From the NCBI RefSeq assembly GCF_012044895.1, contig NZ_CP050695.1, positions 3,626,501 through 3,690,500 of the forward strand: 64,000 bases of DNA, in the 5' to 3' direction. Origin of the DNA: Aquisalimonas sp. 2447 (GTDB lineage Bacteria > Pseudomonadota > Gammaproteobacteria > Nitrococcales > Aquisalimonadaceae). The notes beneath the pieces were generated by a model. That model did not search any database and had not been told where the DNA came from. It saw nothing but the letters and a program-made list of their open reading frames with translations. Shown piece by piece: positions 8,877 to 19,583 of the stretch. The translations under genes and the position numbers were made by a program. Numbering within the stretch: the first letter of the stretch is position 1; the number at the start of each line of letters is the position of its first letter.

Positions 8877-8944
8877 GGGATGTTCTGACCGCGGAACGGG
8901 CCGTGGATTATGGGCAGCCCCCCGGGCAATCACAAGACATCGGT

Positions 8945-8964
8945 AATGTGACGCAGTTCACATT
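8945..8964. promoter_or_regulatory. Candidate CRP/Vfr binding site
   Basis: The sequence TGTGA-CGCAGT-TCACA, flanked by AA and TT, is a perfect match to both half-sites of the CRP consensus (TGTGA-N6-TCACA). Its centre lies 66 bp before the ATG of the 9021 gene and about 78 bp before the start of the divergent hydrolase. Whether the organism has a CRP or Vfr protein is not visible here. Confidence 0.6.
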
Positions 8965-9020
8965 CGGCCCTGACAGCGAAGAGGACAATTGCCATTGGGC
9001 AAGTCTCCGGAGAATCCGCC

Positions 9021-9263
9021 ATGGACATTAACAGCGCATTCAACTCGGCCTCCGCCGCTCTCCAGCGTGCGGATCAGGGCCTGCAGCGCAACGCGGAAAC
9101 GGTGGCCCGCACCACCGCTGGTGTCTCGGAGGATGAAGACCTGAACACCGCCCTGGTGGAGTCCACCAGTAACGCGAACCTCGGTCGCGCCGCGGTAAAC
9201 ACCGTGAGCAGCATCGATGAAGCGATGGAAACCCTCGGGCAACTGGTGGATACCCGGGCCTGA
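9021..9263 (+). CDS. 80-residue protein resembling flagellar rod/hook termini
   Basis: MDINSAFNSASAALQRADQG begins like the N-terminal helix of flagellar rod and hook proteins. The second half, LNTALVESTSNANLGRAAVN followed by TVSSIDEAMETLGQLVDTRA, matches the C-terminal heptad pattern of FlgB/FlgC/FlgE-type proteins (compare a generic DLATEMVN...TADEMLGTLLD). The two termini are joined with almost nothing between, so this is a stand-alone coiled-coil unit. There is no signal peptide. ATG 9021 follows CTCCGGAGAATCCGCC with a GGAG ribosome site. No flagellar genes are nearby. The family match is from pattern memory; function is unknown. Confidence 0.65.
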   Translation: MDINSAFNSASAALQRADQGLQRNAETVARTTAGVSEDEDLNTALVESTSNANLGRAAVNTVSSIDEAMETLGQLVDTRA

Positions 9264-9305
9264 AGCACGCCCTCGCACCTGGCCCCGCCCCCCGTCAGGA
9301 AGTCC

Positions 9306-10130
9306 TCAAGCAGCACTCCCGAGCTGGGCCGAGAACACCTGGAGCTGCTTGTCCTCGCGCTGGCAGCTCATGGCAATGTTGCGCAACTTGGATTCCGAGA
9401 TGCCTCGCAGAATGCGGCCGCCAGGTGCTCCTTCGAAGCCGTGTCGGTACCAGTCGACACTGGCGCCGATCATGGCCGTCAGCCGCGACCACTCCCCGCG
9501 ATAGTCGGGGTCGGCGTGATGGCTCACCGCGGTAATGATGGGCTCCGGCAACTCCCAGCGCCGCAGCACCGCTGCCCCCGATTGCAGGTGGTCAAAGCCG
9601 AGATGATCGATCTCCAGGGCCTCGATGCAATGCGCTCCGTCCGCGGCCTCTACCAGCACTCGATTCATTTCCTGCGGGAAGGTGTAGGCATTGGCCAGAA
9701 CGCCGATATTGTGCACAAGCCCGGCCAGGTAGGAAGCAGGGGTCCCCGTTTCCAGCGGCACATAGTTTGCCAGCTTACTGGCACACATGGCGACATTCAT
9801 GCTCGCGCACCAGAAACGCGCCTGGTCGAACGCCGGGCAGGCGTCGGCGCGGAACTGAGCGCTGAGAAGCGCGGTGGAGGCCAGCACCCGCACGCGATTG
9901 AGGCCCAGCCGCACGGCGGCGTCGTCGACGCTGTATATGGGCTGGTAGCCGGTGAAGAAGGCCGCATTGGCGGCCGCGACCACCCGTGCACTGGTCCCCG
10001 GATCCACCGCCAGCGCCCTGGCCACCTCGGCCAGGGGAGCATCCTTGTCGTTGACCACCGCCAGGATGTCCCGGACGAATCGGGGGAGCGTGGGCAGCTC
10101 TTCGAGTTTTTCCAGATCCTGCTCGGTCAT
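9306..10130 (-). CDS. HDOD-domain signalling protein
   Basis: 274 residues forming a single HDOD domain: LPTLPRFVRDILAVVND, then VDPGTSARVVAAANAAFF, a mid region with LAGLVHNIGVLANAYTFP, and HHADPDYRGEW. HDOD domains are related to HD phosphohydrolases but usually lack catalytic metal ligands and act as signalling scaffolds, often in motility or stress circuits. It overlaps the DUF2835 gene by 4 nt (ATGA), so the two are translated together. No partner output domain is fused. Confidence 0.88.
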   Translation of the reverse strand: MTEQDLEKLEELPTLPRFVRDILAVVNDKDAPLAEVARALAVDPGTSARVVAAANAAFFTGYQPIYSVDDAAVRLGLNRVRVLASTALLSAQFRADACPAFDQARFWCASMNVAMCASKLANYVPLETGTPASYLAGLVHNIGVLANAYTFPQEMNRVLVEAADGAHCIEALEIDHLGFDHLQSGAAVLRRWELPEPIITAVSHHADPDYRGEWSRLTAMIGASVDWYRHGFEGAPGGRILRGISESKLRNIAMSCQREDKQLQVFSAQLGSAA

Positions 10131-10357
10131 TCTTGTCCTTGCAGCTTTTCCAGCCGTTCGATATGCCCCGACTCGTCATAGTAAAGACGAAAACGTCCGT
10201 GAACGCCGTCATGGTTCACAAAAGCGCGCAATCGACTGGCTGGAAACTGGATCCAGAGCCCGGTGTCACTCTGAACCACCACACGACTGCCGTGCCCGGC
10301 ATAGTATGCGAGCATTTCGTCCCGGGAGACGTCGAGGTGAAAGTCAGCGACCGGCAT
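10127..10357 (-). CDS. DUF2835 family protein
   Basis: A small 76-residue protein, MPVADFHLDVSRDEMLAYYA onward. The pattern RVVVQSDTGLWIQFPASRLR and FVNHDGVHGRFRLYYDE matches the DUF2835 family, a PilZ-sized beta-rich protein of unknown role common in Gammaproteobacteria. It is the first gene of a two-gene unit with the HDOD protein and couples to it through ATGA. The conserved pairing of aromatic and arginine positions suggests a binding surface, but nothing more can be said. Confidence 0.8.
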   Translation of the reverse strand: MPVADFHLDVSRDEMLAYYAGHGSRVVVQSDTGLWIQFPASRLRAFVNHDGVHGRFRLYYDESGHIERLEKLQGQE

Positions 10358-10399
10358 GTCCTGCTGCCCCCTTCCTCGCCCCGGCGCGGCCGGTGACCG

Positions 10400-12193
10400 T
10401 CAGGCTTTCTCCTTGACGTAGCTGCCCGGGGCATCCTCGATGGGCTCGAGCTTACCGTCGCCGGGGGTACGGGCCGCGACCTGGCGGTCGTCCTGCTCCA
10501 CCAGCCACTGATTCCACTCGGGCCACCAGGAACCGTCGTGGCGTTCGGCGGTGTCCAGCCACTCGGCAGCGGTGGGTGGCGTCTCGGGGCTGGTCCAGTA
10601 GCTGTACTTGGTCATGGACGGCGGATTGATGATGCCGGCGATGTGCCCGGCTCCACCCAGGATGAACCGGTTGGGCCCGTTCATCAGGTGCACGCCCCGG
10701 TAACAGGTGCGCCAGGGGGCGATATGATCCTCCCGCGCGGAGACGAAGCAGTGCGGCATATCGATGCGACGCAGATCGATGGGCACGCCCTCCAGCACGA
10801 TGCCGCCCGGATCCTTGAGGCGGTTTTCCTGGTACATGTTGCGGAGATAGAAGGTCTGCATCTCCGCCGGCATGTTGGTGCAGTCCTGGTTCCAGTAAAG
10901 CAGGTCGAAGGGGAACGGGTCGTCGCCCTTGAGGTAGTTGTTGATGAAGAAGGACCAGATCAGATCGTTGGCGCGCAGGCTGGCCATGGTATTGGCCATG
11001 GCCGGGCCTTCCAGGAACCCCTGGCTGTCCATGCGCCGCTCGAGGTTGTCCAGCTGCTCCTCGTCGATGAAGATCTCCAGCTCCCCCGGGGCGTTGAAAT
11101 CCAGCATTGCGGTGAAGAAGGTGATGGAGCGGATGCGCTCGTCCCCCTGCTCTGCCATGTAGGCAAGGGTCGCGCCCATCAGGGTGCCGCCGATGCAGTA
11201 GCCGACGCAGTTCACCTCGCGCTCGCCGGTGGCCTCTTCAATAGCGTCCAGCGCCGCCAGAGGCCCTTCGAACATGTAGTCGGCAAAGGTCTTGCCGGCG
11301 TACTCGCCGGTGGGGTTCTTCCAGGAGATCACGAACACCGTGTGCCCCTGGTCCACCATATAGCGGATCATGGAGTTGTGGGGCTGGAGATCGAGGATGT
11401 AGTACTTGTTCAACCACGGCGGCACGAACAGCAGCGGCCGCTTATAAGCCTTCTCCGTGGTCGGGGTGTACTGGATCAGCTGGATGAGATCGTTCTGGTA
11501 AATGACCTTTCCCGGGGTCACCGCCAGGTTCCGGCCCACCTCAAAGGCCTCGGTGTCCGACATGTTGATCCGCAACCGCCCCTGGCCGGCGGCCAGGTCA
11601 TCCAGGAGATTGCGCAACCCCCGCAGCAGATTCTGCCCACCGGTGGACACCGTCTTCTGCAGCACCTCCGGATTGGTGGCGATGAAATTCGTGGGCGAGA
11701 GGGCATCCACGAACTGCCGGGTGTGGAAGTCCACCTTGCGGGCGGTGGCCTCGTCCAGACCGTCCACGTTGCGCACGGTGGAGTGGAGATAGTCCGCCGC
11801 AAGCAGGTAGGACTGCTTGATGAAATCGAAGATCGGGCTCTCGTCCCAGGCATCGTGGTCGAACCGCTTGTCGCCCCGGGGCGGGTGAATCACCGTGTCA
11901 CCGGCCTGGCCCCAGAAGCGCATGGCGGTGTTGTTGGCGAGCTGCATGTAGTCCTGCCAGAACGCGATCTGCGCCTGCGCCAGCTCCACCGGATTCGCCG
12001 CCATGCGGCTGGCCAGCTGCTGGAACATGCCGGCCAGGTGCAGCGCGTCATCCACGTCGATCCGATACGCGGACTTCTCCCGGCTGACGAAGTCGTTGAC
12101 CAGCTCCTGGCTGCGGGCAGTAATGTCCACCAAAGTCCGGGATAGCTCCTGGGGGTCCATGGAACCGGTTTGCAGGGTATATCGATCGATCAT
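10400..12193 (-). CDS. phaC: Class I poly(3-hydroxyalkanoate) synthase
   Basis: 597 residues, the usual size of class I synthases. It polymerises (R)-3-hydroxyacyl-CoA on the granule surface. The lipase-like box GYCIGGT contains the catalytic Cys333, and the Asp (SAREDHIAPW) and His (GGAGHIAG) follow. The N-terminal region NPVELAQAQIAFWQDYMQL is the typical synthase N domain. ATG 12193 has GAGGTGA upstream at good spacing. phaA, phaB and phasin genes are not adjacent; the MaoC hydratase at 699-1142 and thiolase at 46364-47548 could feed the same pathway. Confidence 0.95.
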   Translation of the reverse strand: MIDRYTLQTGSMDPQELSRTLVDITARSQELVNDFVSREKSAYRIDVDDALHLAGMFQQLASRMAANPVELAQAQIAFWQDYMQLANNTAMRFWGQAGDTVIHPPRGDKRFDHDAWDESPIFDFIKQSYLLAADYLHSTVRNVDGLDEATARKVDFHTRQFVDALSPTNFIATNPEVLQKTVSTGGQNLLRGLRNLLDDLAAGQGRLRINMSDTEAFEVGRNLAVTPGKVIYQNDLIQLIQYTPTTEKAYKRPLLFVPPWLNKYYILDLQPHNSMIRYMVDQGHTVFVISWKNPTGEYAGKTFADYMFEGPLAALDAIEEATGEREVNCVGYCIGGTLMGATLAYMAEQGDERIRSITFFTAMLDFNAPGELEIFIDEEQLDNLERRMDSQGFLEGPAMANTMASLRANDLIWSFFINNYLKGDDPFPFDLLYWNQDCTNMPAEMQTFYLRNMYQENRLKDPGGIVLEGVPIDLRRIDMPHCFVSAREDHIAPWRTCYRGVHLMNGPNRFILGGAGHIAGIINPPSMTKYSYWTSPETPPTAAEWLDTAERHDGSWWPEWNQWLVEQDDRQVAARTPGDGKLEPIEDAPGSYVKEKA

Positions 12194-12237
12194 GGGACTC
12201 TCACCTCGGGAAACAGCCGCACCGGCGGCGTCGTTGT

Positions 12238-12266
12238 ATCCTACGGCACAGGGGAGCCCCCCTCAA
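12238..12266 (-). promoter_or_regulatory. Putative sigma-70 promoter for phaC
   Basis: On the minus strand TTGAGG (12266-12261) and TAGGAT (12243-12238) are separated by exactly 17 bp. Four of six bases match in each hexamer. Transcription would start near 12231, giving an untranslated leader of about 38 nt before the phaC ATG. Confidence 0.45.
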
Positions 12267-12296
12267 CTGGAAAACCTCACACAGGGGAGGCACAAG

Positions 12297-12335
12297 ATGC
12301 TGTTTTCTCGATACTTTAAAAAAAACCTGGAATGA
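12297..12335 (+). CDS. 12-codon upstream ORF coupled to rsmJ, with slippery A-run
   Basis: ATG at 12297 follows a strong ribosome site (AGGGGAGG, 6-nt spacing) and encodes MLFSRYFKKNLE, ending in a TGA that overlaps the rsmJ ATG (ATGA). The rsmJ ATG itself has no good ribosome site, so initiation at rsmJ probably depends on this ORF. Codons 8-10 form A-AAA-AAC in the zero frame, a classic -1 slippery heptamer; a -1 shift would lead straight into the rsmJ frame and give an N-terminally extended protein. Expression is inference. Confidence 0.45.
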   Translation: MLFSRYFKKNLE

Positions 12336-13111
12336 CCGAACAGTGTTACCTGGCCCCGATGAGCGGGGACACGGACACGCAGGCCCGGGAACTGGCACAG
12401 CGCTGGTCGCTGCCACTGGCCGGCCCCGGTCAGCCCGACGGACTCCGGCTGTGGGTGGGCGATGGGGCGGTGCAACTAGGCGACTCCCGGGCCGGGTCCC
12501 CGGGGCCGATCCGCGTGGACTTCCTGGAGCCCGCCTTCCTGCGGCGGCTGACCACGGCGGGCCCGACCCGGGAAGGCCTGGTGCGTGCCGTGGGTGCCCG
12601 CCGCGGGGCACGACCGGACGTCCTGGACGCCACCGCAGGACTCGGGCAGGACGCGGCGATTCTGGCCGCAGCCGGATGCCGGGTGACGCTGGTGGAGCGT
12701 TCACCGGTGGTCGCCGCCCTGCTGGAGGACGGGCTTCAGCGCGCCGGCCGCGACCCGCGCACCGCGGAGATCCGCGGACGCATGCAGCTGGTGGCCGCCG
12801 ACAGTGCCACCTATCTACGCGGGTTGCCCGCACACCAGCGACCGGACATCGTCTATCTCGACCCCATGTATGCGGCCAGGCGCGGCGGGGGACGTTCGGG
12901 GAAATCCATGCAGCACCTGCAGGCGCTGCTGGGACACGGCGAGACCACGGCGACACTGCTCGACGCCGCGCTGAGCGCCGCCCGGCAACGGGTTGTCGTC
13001 AAACGTCAGCGGCGGGCGGCAGCGCTGGCGGAACCGGATCCGGACTTCTCCGTGCCGGGAGCCAGCACCCGCTTTGATGTTTACCTGGTCCCGGGCGCCG
13101 GTTCCCGGTAA
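12332..13111 (+). CDS. rsmJ: 16S rRNA (guanine1516-N2)-methyltransferase
   Basis: 259 residues of a Rossmann methyltransferase that modifies G1516 in the small ribosomal subunit. Motif I is LDATAGLGQDAAIL, the acidic loop is VTLVERSPVVAALLEDGL, and the catalytic motif IV is VYLDPMYAARR, all diagnostic of RsmJ (YhiQ). The C-terminus VVVKRQRRAAAL is also typical. It overlaps a short upstream ORF by 4 nt. It diverges from phaC; the next gene, gap, converges on it with a 63-nt gap and no clear terminator. Confidence 0.93.
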   Translation: MTEQCYLAPMSGDTDTQARELAQRWSLPLAGPGQPDGLRLWVGDGAVQLGDSRAGSPGPIRVDFLEPAFLRRLTTAGPTREGLVRAVGARRGARPDVLDATAGLGQDAAILAAAGCRVTLVERSPVVAALLEDGLQRAGRDPRTAEIRGRMQLVAADSATYLRGLPAHQRPDIVYLDPMYAARRGGGRSGKSMQHLQALLGHGETTATLLDAALSAARQRVVVKRQRRAAALAEPDPDFSVPGASTRFDVYLVPGAGSR

Positions 13112-13174
13112 GCCATCAGGGAATCGTCACAATCTGCAGGCTGCTGGCAACGATCTGGGTCCGGCGCGGCATGG

Positions 13175-14191
13175 TCAGGCCGCCCGGAGCAGGGCGAGGG
13201 TTGTGTCGAGCATGCGGCTCGAGAACCCCCATTCGTTGTCGTACCAGGCGCAGACCTTGATCTGACGACCGCCCTCGGTCACCCGGGTGAGGGAGGGGTC
13301 ATAGGTCGAGGATGCCGGGTCGTGGTTGAAATCCGACGACACCAGCGGCTCGTCGCAGACCTTGAGTACTCCGGCCAGCGGGCCGTCGGCGGCGGCGCGA
13401 ATGACTGCGTCCACCTCTCCGGCGTCCGTCGCACGGGAGGGCGTAAAGGTGAAGTCCACCAGCGACACGTTGATGGTGGGTACGCGCACGGCGAAGCCGT
13501 CCAGGCGCCCGGCGAGCTCCGGCAGGACCAGGCCCACCGCCGCCGCCGCGCCGGTCTGGGTGGGAATCATGGACTGGGTCGCTGACCGGGCCCGGCGCAG
13601 GTCCTTATGGTAGACATCGCTCAGGACCTGGTCATTGGTGTAGGAATGGATGGCGGTCATCAGGCCGTGCTCCACGCCCATGGCCTCGTGAAGGGGTTTG
13701 ACCAGCGGCGCCAGACTGTTGGTGGTGCACGAGGCGTTGGAGATGACCCGGTGCCCGGACGTGAGCACACCGTCGTTGACCCCGTAGACGATGGTGGCAT
13801 CCACGTCGCTGCCACCGGGGGCGGAAATCACCACCCGGCCGGCGCCGGCTTCCAGGTGGGCTCCGGCACCGGCACGGCTCGTGAACAGCCCCGTGCACTC
13901 CAGCACGGCGTCCACCTGCAGCTCCGCCCAGGGTAGCCTCGCCGGGTCCCGCTCCGCGCAGACCCGAATTCGGTCCTCCTCCACCAGCAGGGCGTCACCA
14001 TCCACCGCCACGGTGCCGGGGAAAGGCCCATGCACCGTATCCCGGCGCAGCAGGTGGGCGTTGGTGGAGGCATCGCCCAGATCGTTGATCGCGACGATCT
14101 CGAGGTCGTCCCGCCGTTCCTGCTCGTACAGGGCGCGCAGGGCATTGCGGCCGATCCGGCCGAAGCCGTTGATGGCAACTCTGTAACTCAT
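13175..14191 (-). CDS. gap: Type I glyceraldehyde-3-phosphate dehydrogenase
   Basis: 338 residues. It oxidatively phosphorylates glyceraldehyde 3-phosphate with NAD. N-terminal [10 protein letters not shown] binds the nucleotide, with Asp in VAINDLGD pointing to NAD rather than NADP. Cys155 (SNASCTTN) and His182 (HSYTNDQ) form the catalytic pair. ATG 14191 is preceded by GGAGGAGAACG; the open frame extends further but without family similarity. It is divergent from glpR, and the shared region holds CGAA/TTCG dyads, so it may be part of the glycerol regulon. Epd (erythrose-4-phosphate) activity cannot be excluded. Confidence 0.93.
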   Translation of the reverse strand: MSYRVAINGFGRIGRNALRALYEQERRDDLEIVAINDLGDASTNAHLLRRDTVHGPFPGTVAVDGDALLVEEDRIRVCAERDPARLPWAELQVDAVLECTGLFTSRAGAGAHLEAGAGRVVISAPGGSDVDATIVYGVNDGVLTSGHRVISNASCTTNSLAPLVKPLHEAMGVEHGLMTAIHSYTNDQVLSDVYHKDLRRARSATQSMIPTQTGAAAAVGLVLPELAGRLDGFAVRVPTINVSLVDFTFTPSRATDAGEVDAVIRAAADGPLAGVLKVCDEPLVSSDFNHDPASSTYDPSLTRVTEGGRQIKVCAWYDNEWGFSSRMLDTTLALLRAA

Positions 14192-14310
14192 CGTTCTCCT
14201 CCGTGTGGTCCGTCGGTGGCCCCGGCTTGAAGCGCATGCCGTCCATCGTCGACGGCGCGCGGGCGCGGCGGACACTGGTTCGGTACCATGGGTGAATGCT
14301 CGCCTTCATG

Positions 14311-14383
14311 GTGTTTTCGTTATTAAGCGAAAGTCAATACAACTGAACACAAACGAATACAACCAGTCAATTACGAAGAGGGG
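14311..14383. promoter_or_regulatory. AT-rich gap/glpR control region with GlpR-like sites
   Basis: The 195-nt gap between gap and glpR has a strikingly AT-rich core. It holds a dyad, TTTCG-N8-CGAAA (TTTCGTTATTAAGCGAAA), and a second ACAAACGAATACAACC. The TTCG/CGAA cores resemble DeoR-family GlpR half-sites, and the glpR gene is adjacent, so autoregulation and joint control of gap are likely. The spacing between half-sites differs from the E. coli glp operator (4 bp), so the match is only partial. No promoter hexamers stand out. Confidence 0.45.
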
Positions 14384-14386
14384 CCG

Positions 14387-15157
14387 ATGGATGATCTGAC
14401 ACCCAGGCAGGAACGCATCATGCAGCGCGTCCGTCAGGACGGCTTCGTGGCCATCGACGGCCTTGCCGAGCAGTTCGAGGTGACACCGCAGACCATTCGG
14501 CGGGACGTCAACCAACTGTGCGCGACTGGGTTGCTGCGCCGGCATCACGGCGGTGCAGGCCTGCCCTCCAGCGTGGAGAACGTTGCCTACCGCGCACGCA
14601 AGGTCATGCAGTTGGATGCCAAACAGCGCATCGCTCGGGCGCTGGCAGCGGAAATCCCGGATCAGGCGTCCCTGTTCGTCACGCTGGGCACCACCAACGA
14701 GGAGGTGGCCCGGGCCCTGCTGCAGCATGACGGGCTGCGCATCATCACCAACAACCTGAACGTGGCCACCATCCTGACCAACAACCCCACCTTCGAGATC
14801 ATTCTTGCGGGCGGCGTGGTTCGCCCCCGCGATCGCGGCATCACCGGCGAGGCCACCATCGATTTCATGCGGCAGTTCCGCGTGGACTTCGGCATCACGG
14901 GCATCTCCGGCATCGACGCCGACGGCACGCTGCTCGATTTCGATTACCGCGAAGTCCGGGTGGTTCAGGCGATCATGGCCCAGGCACGTCAGTTCTGGCT
15001 GGCCACCGATCACAGCAAGTTCGGCCGCAACGCCATGGTGGAACTGGGCCACCTGCGCGAGCTGGACGCCCTGTTTACGGACCGGGAGCCGCCGGAAGCG
15101 TGGCAGGGCCAGCTGCGCGACGCCGGCGTACGCGTTGTGGTGGCCGACCAGCAGTAA
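14387..15157 (+). CDS. glpR: DeoR-family glycerol-3-phosphate regulon repressor
   Basis: 256 residues. The N-terminal winged helix-turn-helix (about 5-58: RQERIMQRVRQDGFVAIDGL and VTPQTIRRDVNQL, then RRHHGGA) is DeoR-type. The remainder is the sugar-phosphate sensor fold (VTLGTTNEEVARAL, ADGTLLDFDYREV). Length and context beside glpD, glpF and glpK identify GlpR, which releases DNA on binding glycerol 3-phosphate. ATG 14387 follows GAAGAGGGGCCG. It is the first gene of the rightward glp cluster and probably self-regulated. Confidence 0.93.
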   Translation: MDDLTPRQERIMQRVRQDGFVAIDGLAEQFEVTPQTIRRDVNQLCATGLLRRHHGGAGLPSSVENVAYRARKVMQLDAKQRIARALAAEIPDQASLFVTLGTTNEEVARALLQHDGLRIITNNLNVATILTNNPTFEIILAGGVVRPRDRGITGEATIDFMRQFRVDFGITGISGIDADGTLLDFDYREVRVVQAIMAQARQFWLATDHSKFGRNAMVELGHLRELDALFTDREPPEAWQGQLRDAGVRVVVADQQ

Positions 15158-15199
15158 CCCCTCCCTACCGGTGAACCCGACCCGATTTGCCAGACCGGG

Positions 15200-15231
15200 T
15201 TGCACTTCATTTCTGTCGTGCTATGTTCGTT
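15200..15231 (+). promoter_or_regulatory. Putative glpD promoter with overlapping GlpR half-site
   Basis: TTGCAC (15200-15205), a 16-bp spacer and TATGTT (15222-15227) form a reasonable sigma-70 promoter about 25 bp before the glpD ATG. The -10 is embedded in TATGTTCGTT, which fits the published E. coli GlpR half-site WATGTTCGWT at every position. The second half-site downstream is degenerate (AGTTGAAAC). Repressor binding here would block polymerase directly. Confidence 0.5.
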
Positions 15232-15252
15232 TTTAGTTGAAACTGAAAACCG

Positions 15253-16812
15253 ATGAACATCATGACAACAGAAAACGCAACATACGACCTGGTGGTCGTT
15301 GGCGGAGGCATCAACGGCGCCGGTATCGCACGGGATGCGGCAGGACGCGGCCTGCGCGTGCTGCTTTGCGAGCGCGACGATCTTGCCGCGCACACGTCCT
15401 CCGCCAGCACCAAACTGATCCACGGCGGGCTGCGCTACCTCGAATACTACGAGTTCGGGTTGGTGCGAAAGGCACTGCGGGAGCGCGAGGTGCTCCTGCG
15501 CGCAGCCCCACACATCATCTGGCCCATGCGCTTTGTCATGCCCCACACCCGGAACCTGCGGCCGCGCTGGATGATCCGTACGGGCCTGTTCCTGTACGAC
15601 CACTTGGGCGGACGTTCCAGCCTGGCGCGCTCGGGGGCCATCAAGTTGCAGGCACACGACGCGGGCAAGGCTCTGCATGGGGACTTCCGCGACGGCTACA
15701 TCTACTCGGATTGCTGGGTGCAGGACTCCCGCCTGGTCACCCTGAACGCCCTGGATGCCGCCGAGCGCGGTGCGGACATCCGGCCGCGCACGAGCTGCAC
15801 CGGGGCGCGTCGTGCCGGCGACCGCTGGCACGTGGAACTGCGCGACGAAACCAGCGGCGACACGACGAACCTGACCGCCAGGGCGCTGGTGAACGCCGCG
15901 GGCCCCTGGGTGAGCAGCTTCCTGCAGTCCATCACCGGTGAGCAGCAGCGGCAGGGAGACAAGCAGGTACGCCTGGTCAAGGGCAGTCACCTGGTGGTGC
16001 CCCGGCTGTTCGACCACGATCAGGCCTACCTGCTCCAGAATCCGGACGGTCGCGTGGTCTTCGTCATCCCGTACGAGCATGACTACACCCTGATCGGCAC
16101 CACCGATGAACTTTTCGCTGGCGACCCGGGGAAGATCGCGATCTCGGCGGAGGAAACCACCTATCTCTGCGAAACCGTGGGCCGTTACTTCCGCCGCACC
16201 GTGACCCCGGACGATGTGGTCTGGAGTTATGCCGGCGTACGCCCCCTCTATGATGACCACGCCGCGGAAGCCTCCGCGGTGACGCGGGACTATGTGCTCG
16301 ATCTCGACACCCGGGATGGCGAGGCCCCGCTGCTGTCGGTGTTCGGCGGCAAGATCACCACCTATCGCACACTGGCCGAGGACGTGCTTGCGCAGCTGGC
16401 CGCCCCGCTGGGCATCACGGACAGGCGCTGGACCGCCGCCACCACGCTGCCCGGCGGCGACATTCCCGATGCGGATTTCGACGCCTGGCTGCCGACGCTG
16501 GCGCAGAGGTACCCCTTCATCCCCGAGGGTCTGCTCTGGCGGTATGCCCGCAACTACGGCACCCGTATTCACACACTGCTCGGCGACGCCCGCTCCCTGG
16601 ACGACCTGGGGGCGCACCTGGGCGACGGCATCTACGCCGCGGAACTGGAGTACCTGGTCCGCTACGAGTGGGCCCGAACCGCGGAGGACGTTCTCTGGCG
16701 ACGTTCCCGCATGGGCCTGCACATCACCGAGGACACCGGGTGCACGCTCCACGCCTGGTTCGCGCATCGCACCGAACACCCCCCTGCGGCGCGAAGAAGT
16801 GCGAGCGGCTGA
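15253..16812 (+). CDS. glpD: Aerobic glycerol-3-phosphate dehydrogenase
   Basis: A 519-residue membrane-associated flavoprotein that oxidises sn-glycerol 3-phosphate to dihydroxyacetone phosphate and passes electrons to ubiquinone. The FAD dinucleotide motif VVVGGGINGAGIARDAAGRG is near the N-terminus, STKLIHGGLRYLE follows, and SVFGGKITTYR marks the C-terminal flavin contact. Starts at 15253 and 15262 are both possible (MNIMTTENA). It is separated from glpF by 105 nt with no terminator, so the two may share a transcript. Confidence 0.95.
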   Translation: MNIMTTENATYDLVVVGGGINGAGIARDAAGRGLRVLLCERDDLAAHTSSASTKLIHGGLRYLEYYEFGLVRKALREREVLLRAAPHIIWPMRFVMPHTRNLRPRWMIRTGLFLYDHLGGRSSLARSGAIKLQAHDAGKALHGDFRDGYIYSDCWVQDSRLVTLNALDAAERGADIRPRTSCTGARRAGDRWHVELRDETSGDTTNLTARALVNAAGPWVSSFLQSITGEQQRQGDKQVRLVKGSHLVVPRLFDHDQAYLLQNPDGRVVFVIPYEHDYTLIGTTDELFAGDPGKIAISAEETTYLCETVGRYFRRTVTPDDVVWSYAGVRPLYDDHAAEASAVTRDYVLDLDTRDGEAPLLSVFGGKITTYRTLAEDVLAQLAAPLGITDRRWTAATTLPGGDIPDADFDAWLPTLAQRYPFIPEGLLWRYARNYGTRIHTLLGDARSLDDLGAHLGDGIYAAELEYLVRYEWARTAEDVLWRRSRMGLHITEDTGCTLHAWFAHRTEHPPAARRSASG

Positions 16813-16917
16813 CACACCCTGCAGCGAACAACCCGGAGGCGGCGCGACAACCAACGACGGGCCAGATAGCCCACGCGTCGGACTCCGGGATCACAATAAA
16901 ACGGAGGAGAAGAGACG

Positions 16918-19324
<2,407 letters not shown>

Positions 19325-19336
19325 CCGCTGCGTCCC

Positions 19337-19363
19337 ACCGGCACGGCGAGACGCCGTGCCGGT
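19337..19363 (+). terminator. Hairpin ending the glp operon
   Basis: A perfect 12-bp stem, ACCGGCACGGCG and CGCCGTGCCGGT, with an AGA loop begins 13 nt after the glpK stop. The following bases (CTTGCATTCCCTTT) are pyrimidine-rich but not a strong U-tract, so termination may be partial. Confidence 0.65.
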
Positions 19364-19583
19364 CTTGCATTCCCTTTAGCCGGGAAACGCCGGCCTTCCA
19401 TGCACAGAAGTTCGACATTTCCAATACAATACGGGAGCATCACGACCAGGCCCGTGATTGTCCGATGGGAGTCACGCCGCGGGCGCACGCAACCATGGCG
19501 ACACGACCCTTGCAGCATGGCAGTCTGTGCCGGGTCTCCACGGGTTGCCCATCACCAGATTGAGCCGACACCCGGCAAGGACA

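Noticed and set aside
16813-16917. Folded leader before glpF as a riboswitch
   Set aside because: CCCGGAG/CTCCGGG and GGGC/GCCC can pair, but long unpaired stretches remain and the fold looks like chance in GC-rich DNA.
19465-19563. A 32-codon ORF ahead of egtD
   Set aside because: No ribosome site before its ATG and no recognisable pattern; not coupled to egtD.
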